Shown piece after piece: positions 1 through 8,400 of a stretch of 64,000 nucleotides of DNA; the stretch's first letter is position 1; every line of letters begins with the position of its first letter. The translations under genes and the position numbers were made by a program. This stretch comes from Caldilineales bacterium (lineage in GTDB: Bacteria > Chloroflexota > Anaerolineae > J102), in NCBI GenBank assembly GCA_019695115.1, contig JAIBAP010000018.1, forward strand, positions 1-64,000. The letters are read 5' to 3'. The notes under the pieces were generated by a model that saw only the letters and a list, made by a program, of their open reading frames with translations, ran no database searches and had not been told where the DNA came from.

Positions 1-513
1 CTCCACATAGCCCGGCGGCGCAGAGGGCGGCGGCGCGACGGCGGGCAAGGCGGCAGCCGCCTGGGCGGGCGCGGCGGCGGGCGCTGGCGCGTCGAGGCGG
101 GCGCGCAAGAGGTAGAGGAAAGCGAAGCCGGAGATGATCAGCCCGACCCCCGCCGCCACGATGCGGCCAGAAGTCAGGGCCGCAAAGGCCGCCAGGAAGG
201 CAAGGGCGGCGATGAGGAGGAGGATGAAGAGAAAGCTGACCACCAGCGCGGCCACCCGCGCCCACGCCGTCGGGCGCCAAAGCCCACGGAAAACCATCCC
301 GGCCAGCGCAGCCGTGAGCAGCGGCGGCACGGCCAGGAGGCTGGAGAGGGCGGCGGGCCAGTCCAGGCGGTCGAACAAGGCGCCGTAGGCGGTGGCGCCG
401 GTGGGGCTGAGGAGCAGAAAGGCGGCCAGGCCGAGGGCGGTGACGGCCTCGAACAGGAAGAGCAGGGCGATCAGGGTGACGCCGAGGGGTCGGGGACGAT
501 GTGACAAGGTCAT
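1..513 (-). CDS. Integral membrane protein, 3' part beyond the window edge
   Basis: The minus strand is open from an ATG at 513 to base 1, giving 171 codons with no stop, so the C-terminus lies outside the window. The protein starts MTLSHRPRPLGVTLIALLFL and has about four hydrophobic helices (near residues 11-33, 48-68, 78-108 and 110-130), followed by an Ala/Pro-rich stretch (APAPAAAPAQAAAALPAV) that looks like a linker to a further domain. Both plus-strand ORFs over this span are Arg/Ala-rich shadows. A consensus promoter ends 7 nt upstream of the ATG, so the mRNA is probably leaderless. Function unknown; the shape (TM block, Ala/Pro linker, unseen C-terminal part) is all that can be said. 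Confidence 0.72.
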   Translation of the reverse strand, partial: MTLSHRPRPLGVTLIALLFLFEAVTALGLAAFLLLSPTGATAYGALFDRLDWPAALSSLLAVPPLLTAALAGMVFRGLWRPTAWARVAALVVSFLFILLLIAALAFLAAFAALTSGRIVAAGVGLIISGFAFLYLLRARLDAPAPAAAPAQAAAALPAVAPPPSAPPGYVE

Positions 514-520
514 GGCCGAG

Positions 521-549
521 ATTATCGCGTGGCCGTCGCGCGCTGTCAA
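521..549 (-). promoter_or_regulatory. Sigma70-type promoter for the leaderless membrane protein gene
   Basis: Read on the minus strand, TTGACA (549-544) is followed by a 17-nt spacer and GATAAT (526-521). The start codon ATG (513-511) begins 7 nt after the -10 box, so transcription should start at or next to the A of the ATG. Confidence 0.7.
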
Positions 550-626
550 AAGCTCTGACACCGGGTCTGGGGTGACGCGAGTTGTCTATCCGCCGCCGAC
601 CGGCTAACATGCGCCCCGCACCCCAC

Positions 627-716
627 ATTCCACTGCCCACTGATTACCGATTACTGATTACTGTCCACTGATTACTGCCCACTGATTACTGCCCACTGCC
701 CACTGATTACTGCCCC
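627..716. repeat. 7-bp-period tandem array
   Basis: Alternating degenerate heptamers CCACTGA and TTACTGC fill the space between the divergent genes at 513 and 722. The array stops a few bases before the start codon of the following gene. It belongs to the same class as the other 7-bp-period arrays in this window, but has its own sequence. Confidence 0.8.
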
Positions 717-721
717 CGCCC

Positions 722-1888
722 ATGCCCTTCAACTTCGACCACATCATCGACCGGCGCTGCACCGACTGCACGAAATGGACCCGCTACGGGCCTGAGGTGC
801 TGCCGGCCTGGATTGCCGACATGGACTTCGCCGCGCCGGAGCCGATCCTGCAAGCCCTGCACGAACGCATCGACCACGGCGTCTTTGGCTACGAAAACCC
901 CAGCCTGAGCCTGAAAGAGACCGTCGTCGACTGGCTCGCCCGCCGCCACGCCTGGGAGGTCACAACCGACGACATCGTCTTCCTCCCCGGCCTGGTCAGC
1001 GGCCTCAACCTCGTCTGCCGCGCCTACGGCTACACCGGCGATCGGGCGGCGATGCTCACACCCGTCTACTCGCCCTTCCTCAGCGCGCCGGTGCAGCAGG
1101 GCCTGGCCGCCGACATGGCGCCGCTGCGGTCATCGCTGCGTGAGGGCCGGCTGCACTACGAGATCGACTTCGACGCCCTGGCTGCTGCCATCACCCCACG
1201 CACCAGGCTCTTCTTGCTGTGCCACCCACACAACCCCATCGGCCGCGAGTTCACGCTTGCCGAGATGGAGCGACTGGCGGCGCTCTGTCTGGAGCGCGAT
1301 GTGCTGATCTGTTCGGATGAGATCCACTGCGACCTGATGCTGGATGGCCGCCGGCACAGGCCCTTCGCCAGTCTGGGGCCTGAGATCGCCGATCACACGG
1401 TCACGCTCATGGCCCCCAGCAAGACGTTCAACATCCCGGGCCTGGGGTGCAGTTTCGCGGTCGTAACCAATCCCCGGTTGCGGACGCGGCTGGAGCAGGC
1501 GGCGGCGGGCATCGTCCCCCACGTCAACGTCCTGGGGCTGGTGGCTGCTCAGGCTGCCTTCAGTCGTTGCGACGAGTGGTTGGCGGCGCTGCAAGCCTAT
1601 CTGACCGCCAACCGCGACGCTTTGTTGGCCTTCGTCGACGAACACCTACCCGGCGTGATCGCGACCGCCCCGTCCGCCACTTATCTCGCCTGGCTCGATT
1701 TTCGCCATGCCGGCCTGCCCACCGACCCCCACACCTTCTTCCTGGAGCGGGCGCGGGTGGCGCTGAACGACGGCCCCACGTTTGGACCGGGCGGCGAAGG
1801 CTGCGTGCGCTTCAACTTCGGTTGCCCGCGGGCGACGATGATGCAGGCGCTTGGGCAGATGCGGGAGGCGCTGACGGGTCTGGCCTGA
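722..1888 (+). CDS. MalY/PatB-family PLP-dependent C-S lyase / aminotransferase
   Basis: This 388-residue protein has the fold-type I aminotransferase pattern of the MalY/PatB subgroup: an N-terminal TKWTRYGPEVLPAWIADMDF region, SDEIHCDL with the PLP-ring Asp at about residue 199, and MAPSKTFNIPG with the PLP lysine at about residue 234. The length is normal for the family. Family members cleave cystathionine or cysteine conjugates (beta-lyase, giving pyruvate, ammonia and a thiol) in the cytosol, and some act as aminotransferases; the substrate cannot be read from sequence. The ATG directly follows a heptamer array and has no clear ribosome site. It is probably a single-gene unit. The family call is strong, the exact reaction is not. 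Confidence 0.9.
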   Translation: MPFNFDHIIDRRCTDCTKWTRYGPEVLPAWIADMDFAAPEPILQALHERIDHGVFGYENPSLSLKETVVDWLARRHAWEVTTDDIVFLPGLVSGLNLVCRAYGYTGDRAAMLTPVYSPFLSAPVQQGLAADMAPLRSSLREGRLHYEIDFDALAAAITPRTRLFLLCHPHNPIGREFTLAEMERLAALCLERDVLICSDEIHCDLMLDGRRHRPFASLGPEIADHTVTLMAPSKTFNIPGLGCSFAVVTNPRLRTRLEQAAAGIVPHVNVLGLVAAQAAFSRCDEWLAALQAYLTANRDALLAFVDEHLPGVIATAPSATYLAWLDFRHAGLPTDPHTFFLERARVALNDGPTFGPGGEGCVRFNFGCPRATMMQALGQMREALTGLA

Positions 1889-1984
1889 AGTCACTCGCCT
1901 GGCGGATGCCCAAATCCCCGCCCTATGCTATCATGCCCCCGTTTTGTCTCCACCCCCGCTCCTATCATTCATGAGGTTGCCCAC

Positions 1985-3529
1985 ATGGCCTTCACCATCC
2001 CCAGTCTATTGCTCAAACAGCTCTATACCTTCGATAGCCTGAAGAACACTCCGCAGGGAGTCAAGTTCTCGCTCAAGAACCGCCTGACTGATGTCACCGT
2101 CACCGGCCTGCACCATGTCACATTCGACGACGTCCAGGTTCCCCGTGACGCCGTCACCCTCGTCCTGGGCGACGGCACGGCCCTGACGCCCGACCAGCTG
2201 GCAGCCAACCCGGTCGCGTTCCCCCTGCGCCAGACGATGGACATCGTCTCCCGCATCCCGGCCCTGGCCGATGGCAAACACCGGATCGAGGTCAAGTTCG
2301 AGGCCAGCAGTTATGGCGCCCTCACGCTCAAGGTGGATGGCTCGGTGGCGAAAGAGGTGGAGCGAGGGGTGCATATCCCGCGCGATGCCAATGACGATTA
2401 CAGCGAGGCCATCATCGCCGCCCGGCAGCGTTTCGTCGAAGAATACACCGGGGTCAAGCTCCAGCACGTCCCGCACTATTCGTTCGATGCCCACAAGGTC
2501 AAGGGCAACGCCGAGCATTTCCTGGGCGTGGCGCAGATCCCGCTCGGCATCGCCGGCCCCATCACCATCCGCGGCGAACATGCCCAGGGCGATTTCCTCA
2601 TCCCCATGGCCACGTCCGAAGGCACGCTGATCGCCTCGTACAACCGGGGCATCAAGGTGCTCAACCTGTCGGGCGGGGTGCAGTGCACGGTGGTGGGCGA
2701 TTCGATGCAGCGGGCGCCGGTGTTCGTGTTCAAGGATGCCATCGCCGCCCGTGAGTTCATCAAATGGGTCAACGAGAATCTGGACGCCATCCGCGACGAA
2801 GCCGAGGCGACTTCGAGCGTGGCCAAGCTGGACTATATCGACCCCTATCTGGCCAGCAAGTTCGCCTATCTGCGCTTCAACTACACCACCGGCGACGCCG
2901 CCGGGCAGAACATGGTCGGGCGAGCCACCTTTGCCGCCTGTAGCTGGATTCTCGACCATTACCAGGGCGTCGAGCATTTCTATCTGGAATCCAATCTGGC
3001 TACGGACAAGAAGGCCTCGCAGGTGAACATCATGCGCACGCGCGGCAAACGGGTGACGGCCGAGATCACGATCCCGCGCGATGTCCTCATCCAGCACATG
3101 CGGGTCGAGCCGGAGGCCCTGGCCTATCATTACGGCATCGCCAATATCGGCGCCATCCTCTCCGGGGCCAACAACAACGGCGCCCATTCGGCCAACGGCA
3201 TCACGGCCATGTTCATCGCCACCGGGCAGGATGTGGCCAACGTTTCCGAGTCGTCGGCGGGCATCCTCTACGCCGACCTGACCCCCAATCGAGACCTCTA
3301 TATCTCGATGACCATCCCCTCGCTGATCATCGCCACCTATGGCGGCGGCACCGGGCTGGCCACGCAGCAGGAATGCCTGGCGATGTTGGGGTGTACGGGC
3401 AAGGGCAAGGTCAACAAGCTGGCCGAGATCATCGCCGGGGTGGTGCTGGCGGGTGAGATTTCGCTCGGTTCGGCGATTTCGTCATCCGACTGGGTCTCCA
3501 GCCACGAGAAGTACGGGCGGAATCGGTAA
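1985..3529 (+). CDS. hmgA: Hydroxymethylglutaryl-CoA reductase, class I type, with extra N-terminal domain
   Basis: It makes mevalonate from HMG-CoA and NADPH, the committed step of the mevalonate route to isoprenoids. The catalytic set is visible: Glu212 in ATSEGTLIAS, Lys342/343 in TDKKASQVN (the class I DKKP-like site), Asp304 in GDAAGQNM and His507 in SSHEKYG near the C-terminus. I chose the ATG at 1985 (514 aa) rather than one at 1925 because GAGG lies 8 nt before it. A weak extended -10 (TGC-TATCAT, 1926-1934) lies upstream. Residues 1 to about 130 are not part of the usual catalytic core and look like a beta-rich domain. Mevalonate-pathway enzymes are known from several Chloroflexota, which fits. 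No other pathway gene is in the window. Confidence 0.93.
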   Translation: MAFTIPSLLLKQLYTFDSLKNTPQGVKFSLKNRLTDVTVTGLHHVTFDDVQVPRDAVTLVLGDGTALTPDQLAANPVAFPLRQTMDIVSRIPALADGKHRIEVKFEASSYGALTLKVDGSVAKEVERGVHIPRDANDDYSEAIIAARQRFVEEYTGVKLQHVPHYSFDAHKVKGNAEHFLGVAQIPLGIAGPITIRGEHAQGDFLIPMATSEGTLIASYNRGIKVLNLSGGVQCTVVGDSMQRAPVFVFKDAIAAREFIKWVNENLDAIRDEAEATSSVAKLDYIDPYLASKFAYLRFNYTTGDAAGQNMVGRATFAACSWILDHYQGVEHFYLESNLATDKKASQVNIMRTRGKRVTAEITIPRDVLIQHMRVEPEALAYHYGIANIGAILSGANNNGAHSANGITAMFIATGQDVANVSESSAGILYADLTPNRDLYISMTIPSLIIATYGGGTGLATQQECLAMLGCTGKGKVNKLAEIIAGVVLAGEISLGSAISSSDWVSSHEKYGRNR

Positions 3530-3572
3530 GGTAGGGCGGGTTGCGTGTTGCGTGTTCCGTTGGCCCGATTAG

Positions 3573-3652
3573 AGGTGCGACGCGCTTCGCGAGCGATGAC
3601 CCTGGTTTCAGCACAATGCTGGTCATGAAGTCGCTCAAAGTGCGTCGCGCCT
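3573..3652. repeat. REP/MITE-like 80-bp imperfect palindrome
   Basis: The outer arms AGGTGCGACGCGC (3573-3585) and GTGCGTCGCGCCT (3640-3652) pair with two mismatches. Inner arms GAGCGA/TCGCTC, ATGAC/GTCAT and CAGCA/TGCTG continue the pairing, so almost the whole element folds into one long hairpin. It lies in the gap after the HMG-CoA reductase gene, and no coding function is apparent. Confidence 0.55.
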
Positions 3653-3776
3653 GAACTCATACCATCGGGCTTCGCCACCGCATCTAACACAGGCACGAAG
3701 AAGACATGAAGCCTTTCGATCAGCCAACGAGCAATCCCCAAGTCAGCAGTTCATCAACAGGATGGGGGGAGCGCAT

Positions 3777-4031
3777 TCACGCAATCAGCTTGTTGTAGTC
3801 AGCGTGACTGCCAATCCAGAACCATTGGATTCCACCAGGGGCGTCGATGCCCAAGGCTCGATAATGCTTTCCAACCCTGACCGACCATAATTCCTCGATT
3901 CGCTTCAGTTGAAGCGATGGGTGTCGCGGGTTTTCTTTTAACAACTCGTAGCTCTTGTCGGCAAGAGATCGAATTTCAGGAGGCAGCGCCCAGTACAGCA
4001 CCCAAAAGTCCGATGAGGTGTGGTGCCTCAC
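3777..4031 (-). CDS. RelE/ParE-family type II toxin
   Basis: This 84-aa protein has the short basic RelE/ParE layout: a helical pair (LPPEIRSLADKSYELLKENP) followed by beta strands (LWSVRVGKHYRALGIDAPGG, IQWFWIGSHADYNKLI). RelE-type toxins usually cleave mRNA at the ribosome, whereas ParE types inhibit gyrase; the sequence does not decide between them. It starts with GTG, and its start overlaps the stop of the upstream 66-aa gene by 4 nt, as expected for a translationally coupled toxin. The order is antitoxin then toxin. Together they follow the homocysteine methyltransferase gene closely and may be read through from it. Confidence 0.75.
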   Translation of the reverse strand: MRHHTSSDFWVLYWALPPEIRSLADKSYELLKENPRHPSLQLKRIEELWSVRVGKHYRALGIDAPGGIQWFWIGSHADYNKLIA

Positions 4032-4228
4032 AGTTCACGCGCCTTACCCTGTGCGAATTCGGTTTGCGCCCTCTCGATGAGACGGTTGAACTTCCCAGCC
4101 TTGAAATCCGCGCGGATTTGTTGATCCCACAGGTCGTCTTCAAGCTGAAGAAACCATTCTCGTAGCATCGCGAAATCGTTTGCTGACAGATCGCGAATAC
4201 GCATCTGAAGCTCTTCGACTTGATTCAT
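4028..4228 (-). CDS. Antitoxin partner of the RelE-type toxin
   Basis: This acidic 66-aa protein (MNQVEELQMRIRDLSANDFA..., ending AQTEFAQGKAREL) is mostly alpha-helical by composition. It resembles the small helical antitoxins that precede RelE-like toxins in many bacteria. AAGGAG lies 8 nt before its ATG, and its TGA overlaps the toxin's GTG. No DNA-binding domain is obvious, so it may neutralise the toxin without being a strong repressor. The assignment rests mainly on the coupled pair and size. Confidence 0.65.
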   Translation of the reverse strand: MNQVEELQMRIRDLSANDFAMLREWFLQLEDDLWDQQIRADFKAGKFNRLIERAQTEFAQGKAREL

Positions 4229-4243
4229 GGCTCTTACTCCTTA

Positions 4244-5230
4244 TCAAGCTGCGGCGGCCGCCCGCTGGCGGCGGTCGGAGCGGCGTTGGCTGCGACTGGG
4301 GTGGTCGCCGTTGCCATCGAGGCTGATGGCGGGGCTGTAGTCGGGGATGGGGCGGGTGGCCAGGGCATCGGCCATGGCCTGGATGTGGGCGGGGGTGCTG
4401 CCGCAGCAAGCGCCGATGTAGCTGACGCCCATCGCCGCCATGTCCAGGGCGTAGGCGGCCATCACTTCGGGCGTGCCGTCATAGTGGACGTGACCCTCGA
4501 CCCACTTCGGCAACCCGGCGTTGCTCTGGGCCATCAGAAAGACGCCCTCCGGCCGGGCCGCGGCCATCTCGCCGATCACCCGGCGGATTTCGTCCGGGCC
4601 GTTGCCACAGTTGGCGCCGATGATCCTGACGCCCAATTCGACCAGCCGGCGTAAAGCCTGGACGGGTGAGACGCCCATCATGGTGTGGAATTTGGTGTCG
4701 AAGGTAAGGGTGGCAGCGATGGGCAGGTCGCTGGCGCGGCGGATGCCGGTCACGGCGGCTTCGACCTCGGCCAGGTCGCTCATGGTCTCGATGACGAAGA
4801 AATCGACGCCGCCTACTGCCAGGGCGGCGGCCTGTTCGGCAAAGGCAGCGGCGGCGGTCTCAGGCGTCAGATTGCCCATCGGTTCCATCAGTTCACCGGT
4901 GGGGCCGATGGAGCCGGCCACCAACGCCCTTCCACCGGCGGCCGCGCGGGCCAGAGCGGCGGCGGCATGGTTCAGTTCGGCCACCCGGTTTTGCGCATCG
5001 TGCAGCTTCAGGCGGAAGGAGGTGCCGCCGAAGCTGTTGGTCTCGATGATTTGGGCGCCGGCATCGACATAAGCCTGATAGATGCCACGCACGATGTCGG
5101 GTTGCTCGACGTTCCACAGTTCCGGCGCGCCGCCGGTGGTCAGCCCGGCCTGTTGGAGCATGGTGCCCATGGCGCCATCGCCGACGAGGAAACGGTGGGA
5201 AGCAAGCAGTTCGTAGATGTTTCGGGACAT
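4244..5230 (-). CDS. Homocysteine S-methyltransferase family protein (BHMT/MetH N-terminal type)
   Basis: This 328-aa TIM-barrel methyltransferase has GDGAMGTMLQQAG at the N-terminus and the three zinc-ligand cysteines in GANCGNGP and GACCGSTPAHI. The family transfers a methyl group to homocysteine, giving methionine, from betaine, S-methylmethionine or methyl-folate. The protein is about the size of the single homocysteine-binding domain, with no folate or cobalamin domain attached, so the methyl donor is unknown. An in-frame ATG at 5245 exists, but GAGGTG 6 nt before the ATG at 5230 supports the shorter form. The C-terminus is a low-complexity basic/Ala tail (RRSDRRQRAAAAA). The toxin-antitoxin pair follows 15 nt downstream. 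Confidence 0.85.
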   Translation of the reverse strand: MSRNIYELLASHRFLVGDGAMGTMLQQAGLTTGGAPELWNVEQPDIVRGIYQAYVDAGAQIIETNSFGGTSFRLKLHDAQNRVAELNHAAAALARAAAGGRALVAGSIGPTGELMEPMGNLTPETAAAAFAEQAAALAVGGVDFFVIETMSDLAEVEAAVTGIRRASDLPIAATLTFDTKFHTMMGVSPVQALRRLVELGVRIIGANCGNGPDEIRRVIGEMAAARPEGVFLMAQSNAGLPKWVEGHVHYDGTPEVMAAYALDMAAMGVSYIGACCGSTPAHIQAMADALATRPIPDYSPAISLDGNGDHPSRSQRRSDRRQRAAAAA

Positions 5231-5358
5231 GGTATCACCTCGCAAAGCCGCTGGCTGAGCGCCATCGGTTGGGTCATTCTAAACCACAGTGGTCGGATCA
5301 TCAACTCGAAGCAGCGGGCGTTGGGCGTTCTCATCCGGGAACGCGACCGGCGACAAAG

Positions 5359-5389
5359 GAGAACCCGCCGGGAATGCCGGCGGGTTCTC
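5359..5389 (-). terminator. GC-rich hairpin after the first 5'-nucleotidase gene
   Basis: A perfect 13-bp stem (5359-5371 with 5377-5389, GAGAACCCGCCGG / CCGGCGGGTTCTC) with a 5-nt loop lies 27 nt after the stop at 5416, read on the minus strand. There is only a short T-rich tail, so it is a probable rather than certain intrinsic terminator. Confidence 0.6.
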
Positions 5390-5415
5390 GAACTACGAGC
5401 GGAGTGCCGGAAAGG

Positions 5416-8400
5416 TCAAGGCGCCTGGAAGACCAGCCGTCCCTCGACCGTGGGTGAAACGACCTCTGTGGCCTGGATGTAGTCGATGACCGAATCGCGC
5501 ACGTAGTACTGCGTGTCGGCTACGATCTGATCCAACGGCCAGATGGTCTGGCCGGCGTTGTTGAAGTTGCACGAGCCGGCGGCCAGGTAGTTTACGCTCG
5601 ACACCCGGTAGAAGGTGTCGGCATCGGCGAAATCGACCGCATTGCCATCGACGACCAGCGAGACGACGTTGTTGCCGTCGGGCGGGGTGGCGGGGTCATC
5701 GCGATAGGTGATAACGCCGCCGTGGTTGATGTCCAGCATGCAGGTCGTGTAGTAGGAATAGCCGCCGTGGTCGGGCGTGTACTTGTAGTACCAGTAGTTG
5801 CGGTAGCTGCGCTCCAGCACTGCTTTGATCTGCGGGCCGTTCATCGACATGACGAGCAAGGAGTTCTCGTAGGGCATCAGCGTGTACATGTCGTTGACGG
5901 TCAGCGTGACCGGGTTCTCGGCCGTGGCGGCGTCCGCCACCTTGCGGTTGCTCATGGCGCCAGAGAGATGGAAGTCGACGTCGATGTTGTTGGCTTCCAG
6001 CGCCTGCACTGCCGCATCCGCCTGCAGGTTGGCGCCGCTGGTTTCCTCGGTGTAGGCATTGACGGCGTCGATGGGGGTGGTGGTCTGGCCGATTTGACGA
6101 CCGGTGTAGGCGGCCAGGTCGGATAGGAAGGGCGCCAGGTAGGCCGTCATGGTCGGGTCGGGCGCGGCGCTGGCAGCCGGGATCAGATGCCCCTCGCGGT
6201 AGACGACCTGGTAGCCGCCGCCGGCTTTGGCCTGCAGGCCCACCGTCACCTTACCCAACCAGGTGGCGTTGTTTTGGGTCTGGGCAACCAGTGTGCCTCG
6301 CGGATTGACGTCCGAGGAGATGATGACGGCGGGGTCGATCTTGGTGTGGCTGTGGCCGCCGATGATCACGTCGATGCCGGCCACCTGCTCAGCCATGAGT
6401 TTGTCGCTGTCGATCTCGTCGCTGTACGGGGCATAGCCGATGTGGTTGACGGCGATGAAGAGGTCGGGATTCTCGGCCGCGATCACTTCGGGGACGCGGG
6501 TCGCCGCCACATCCAGAGCCGAGAGGAAGGTGAGGCCCGGGATGTTGGTGGGGAGTTCGTAGCGGTAGACGCGCGGGTTGGTGGTGCCCCAGATCGTGAC
6601 TTTGACGCCATCGACATCCAGGTTGATGTACTCCTTGACGTTATCGTTGATGAAGCCGTAGGAGCCGTCATCGATCAGGTTGGCCTTGCCCAGGATGGGG
6701 AAGTCGAGCTGGCCGAGCATGGTGGCAAAGGTCTGCGGGCCGAAGTTGAACTCGTGGTTGCCGAGCACCATGACATCGTAGTCGAGCAGGTTCATGCCGC
6801 CGGCAATGGGGTTGGGCGTGGCGTTGCGGAAGTATTGGGCGAAGGCGTTGCCCTGGAAGGTGTCGCCGGCGTCGAGGAGGAGGGCGTTGGGGTTCGCCGC
6901 CCGCTCCTGGGCAATGAGGGTGGAGAGATACTCGAAGCCCTGCAAGGTGCCGCGGTTGTTCGTGGCAGGCCAAACACCATGCGTATCGTTGGTGTGCAGG
7001 AGGGTGATGACCTTATCCACGCGGGTGATGCGGCCGCTGGGGATATCGGCCTCATCGACGGGCGAGAGCATGGCCATGTAACCGGCCAAGGCTTCATCCA
7101 ACGCTGGGCCGTAGTCGTAGGGGTCGATGGCGAAGTCGCGGAACATCGTATAGCCGTCGCCGCCCACGCGCATGAAGTTGTTGGTCACGACTTTGTAGAT
7201 GGCGTTGGGGTCGAGCGGGCTGTAGGAGCCGTCGGCGTTGCGTACTTCGACCGCCATCACGCGCTGCCCAACCGGGGCCGAGGAATTCCAGGTGAAGCGC
7301 AGCCCGGCCACCTGCGGGAAGCGACCGGTGCCGGAGGTGCCGCCATAGGCGCTGAGGCCGCTTTCGAGCGCGGCCAGGACGTGTTCACCCTTCAGTTCCA
7401 TGGTGGCGATGGTGTTGCCAAACGGCAGCGTCTCAAGAACCTGGCCGCGGCTGACATTGCCGACCACGATGGGGGCGCGCAGGCCGCCGCCATTCTGGAA
7501 GGCGATCTGATACTGGTCGGCCGGGTCGGGGATGATCGAGTTGACTTCCCACAGCATGGCATCGGCCACCAGGCTGCCCAGCGGACACTCGCCCTGCCGG
7601 CAGATCAACTGGCCGTCGCGGTTGATGGGCAGATCGACGTTGGTGGTGGCGATGATGGTGTTCTTGAGGTCATTGACTGGGCCGCGATAGGGGTCGAGCA
7701 GGGCCTCGACGGCGGCGTTCTTGGCAATGGTGTTGGCCAGATAGATGGGACTGCCGCCATACTGGGCAATGTCGCCGCGGGGGTCGAAGCGCACATCGAG
7801 ATCACCCAGGAAGTAGCCCCACTGGAAGGCTGTGACCACCAGCACCGGTTTGCCGTCGGGAGCAGTGGCCACAGTGGGGTAGGGGCCGGCAGGCGTGGCG
7901 GTGAAGGTCGGCGGGCTGAAGGTCTGCGATTGGGCCGGGGTGTAGATGAAGGTGTGGCTGTGTCCACCGACAATCACATCGAGGCCGGTGACACTCTTGG
8001 CCAGGGCCACATCCTCGTTGTAGCCCAGGTGGGTGAGGGCCACGATCTTGTTGATGCCCTGCGCCGTCAGCGCATCGACCGCCGCCTGGGCGCTAGCAAC
8101 GACATCATGCACGACCACATTGGGGCCGGGGCTGGAGATGTAGGTGACCTCTGGCGTGGTGAGGCCGATGATGCCGATTTTCTGGCCGCCGACATCGAGG
8201 ACGGTGGTGGGGGCCAGCTTCCCGGCCAGGGTCGGTTCGGCGCTGACATCAAGGTTGGAGCTGACGATGGGGAAGTTGACCGCATCGGCCAGGCGTCCCA
8301 GTTCGGCCGGCCCATCGTCGAATTCGTGGTTGCCGACGGTCATGGCGTCGTAGCCAAGCGCGTTCATCATCTTGGCGGTGACTGCCGATTTGAACAAGCC

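Noticed and set aside
3337-3741. 134-codon minus-strand ORF after the HMG-CoA reductase gene
   Set aside because: It overlaps the reductase C-terminus, including its catalytic His, and is built from the 80-bp palindrome; no ribosome site.
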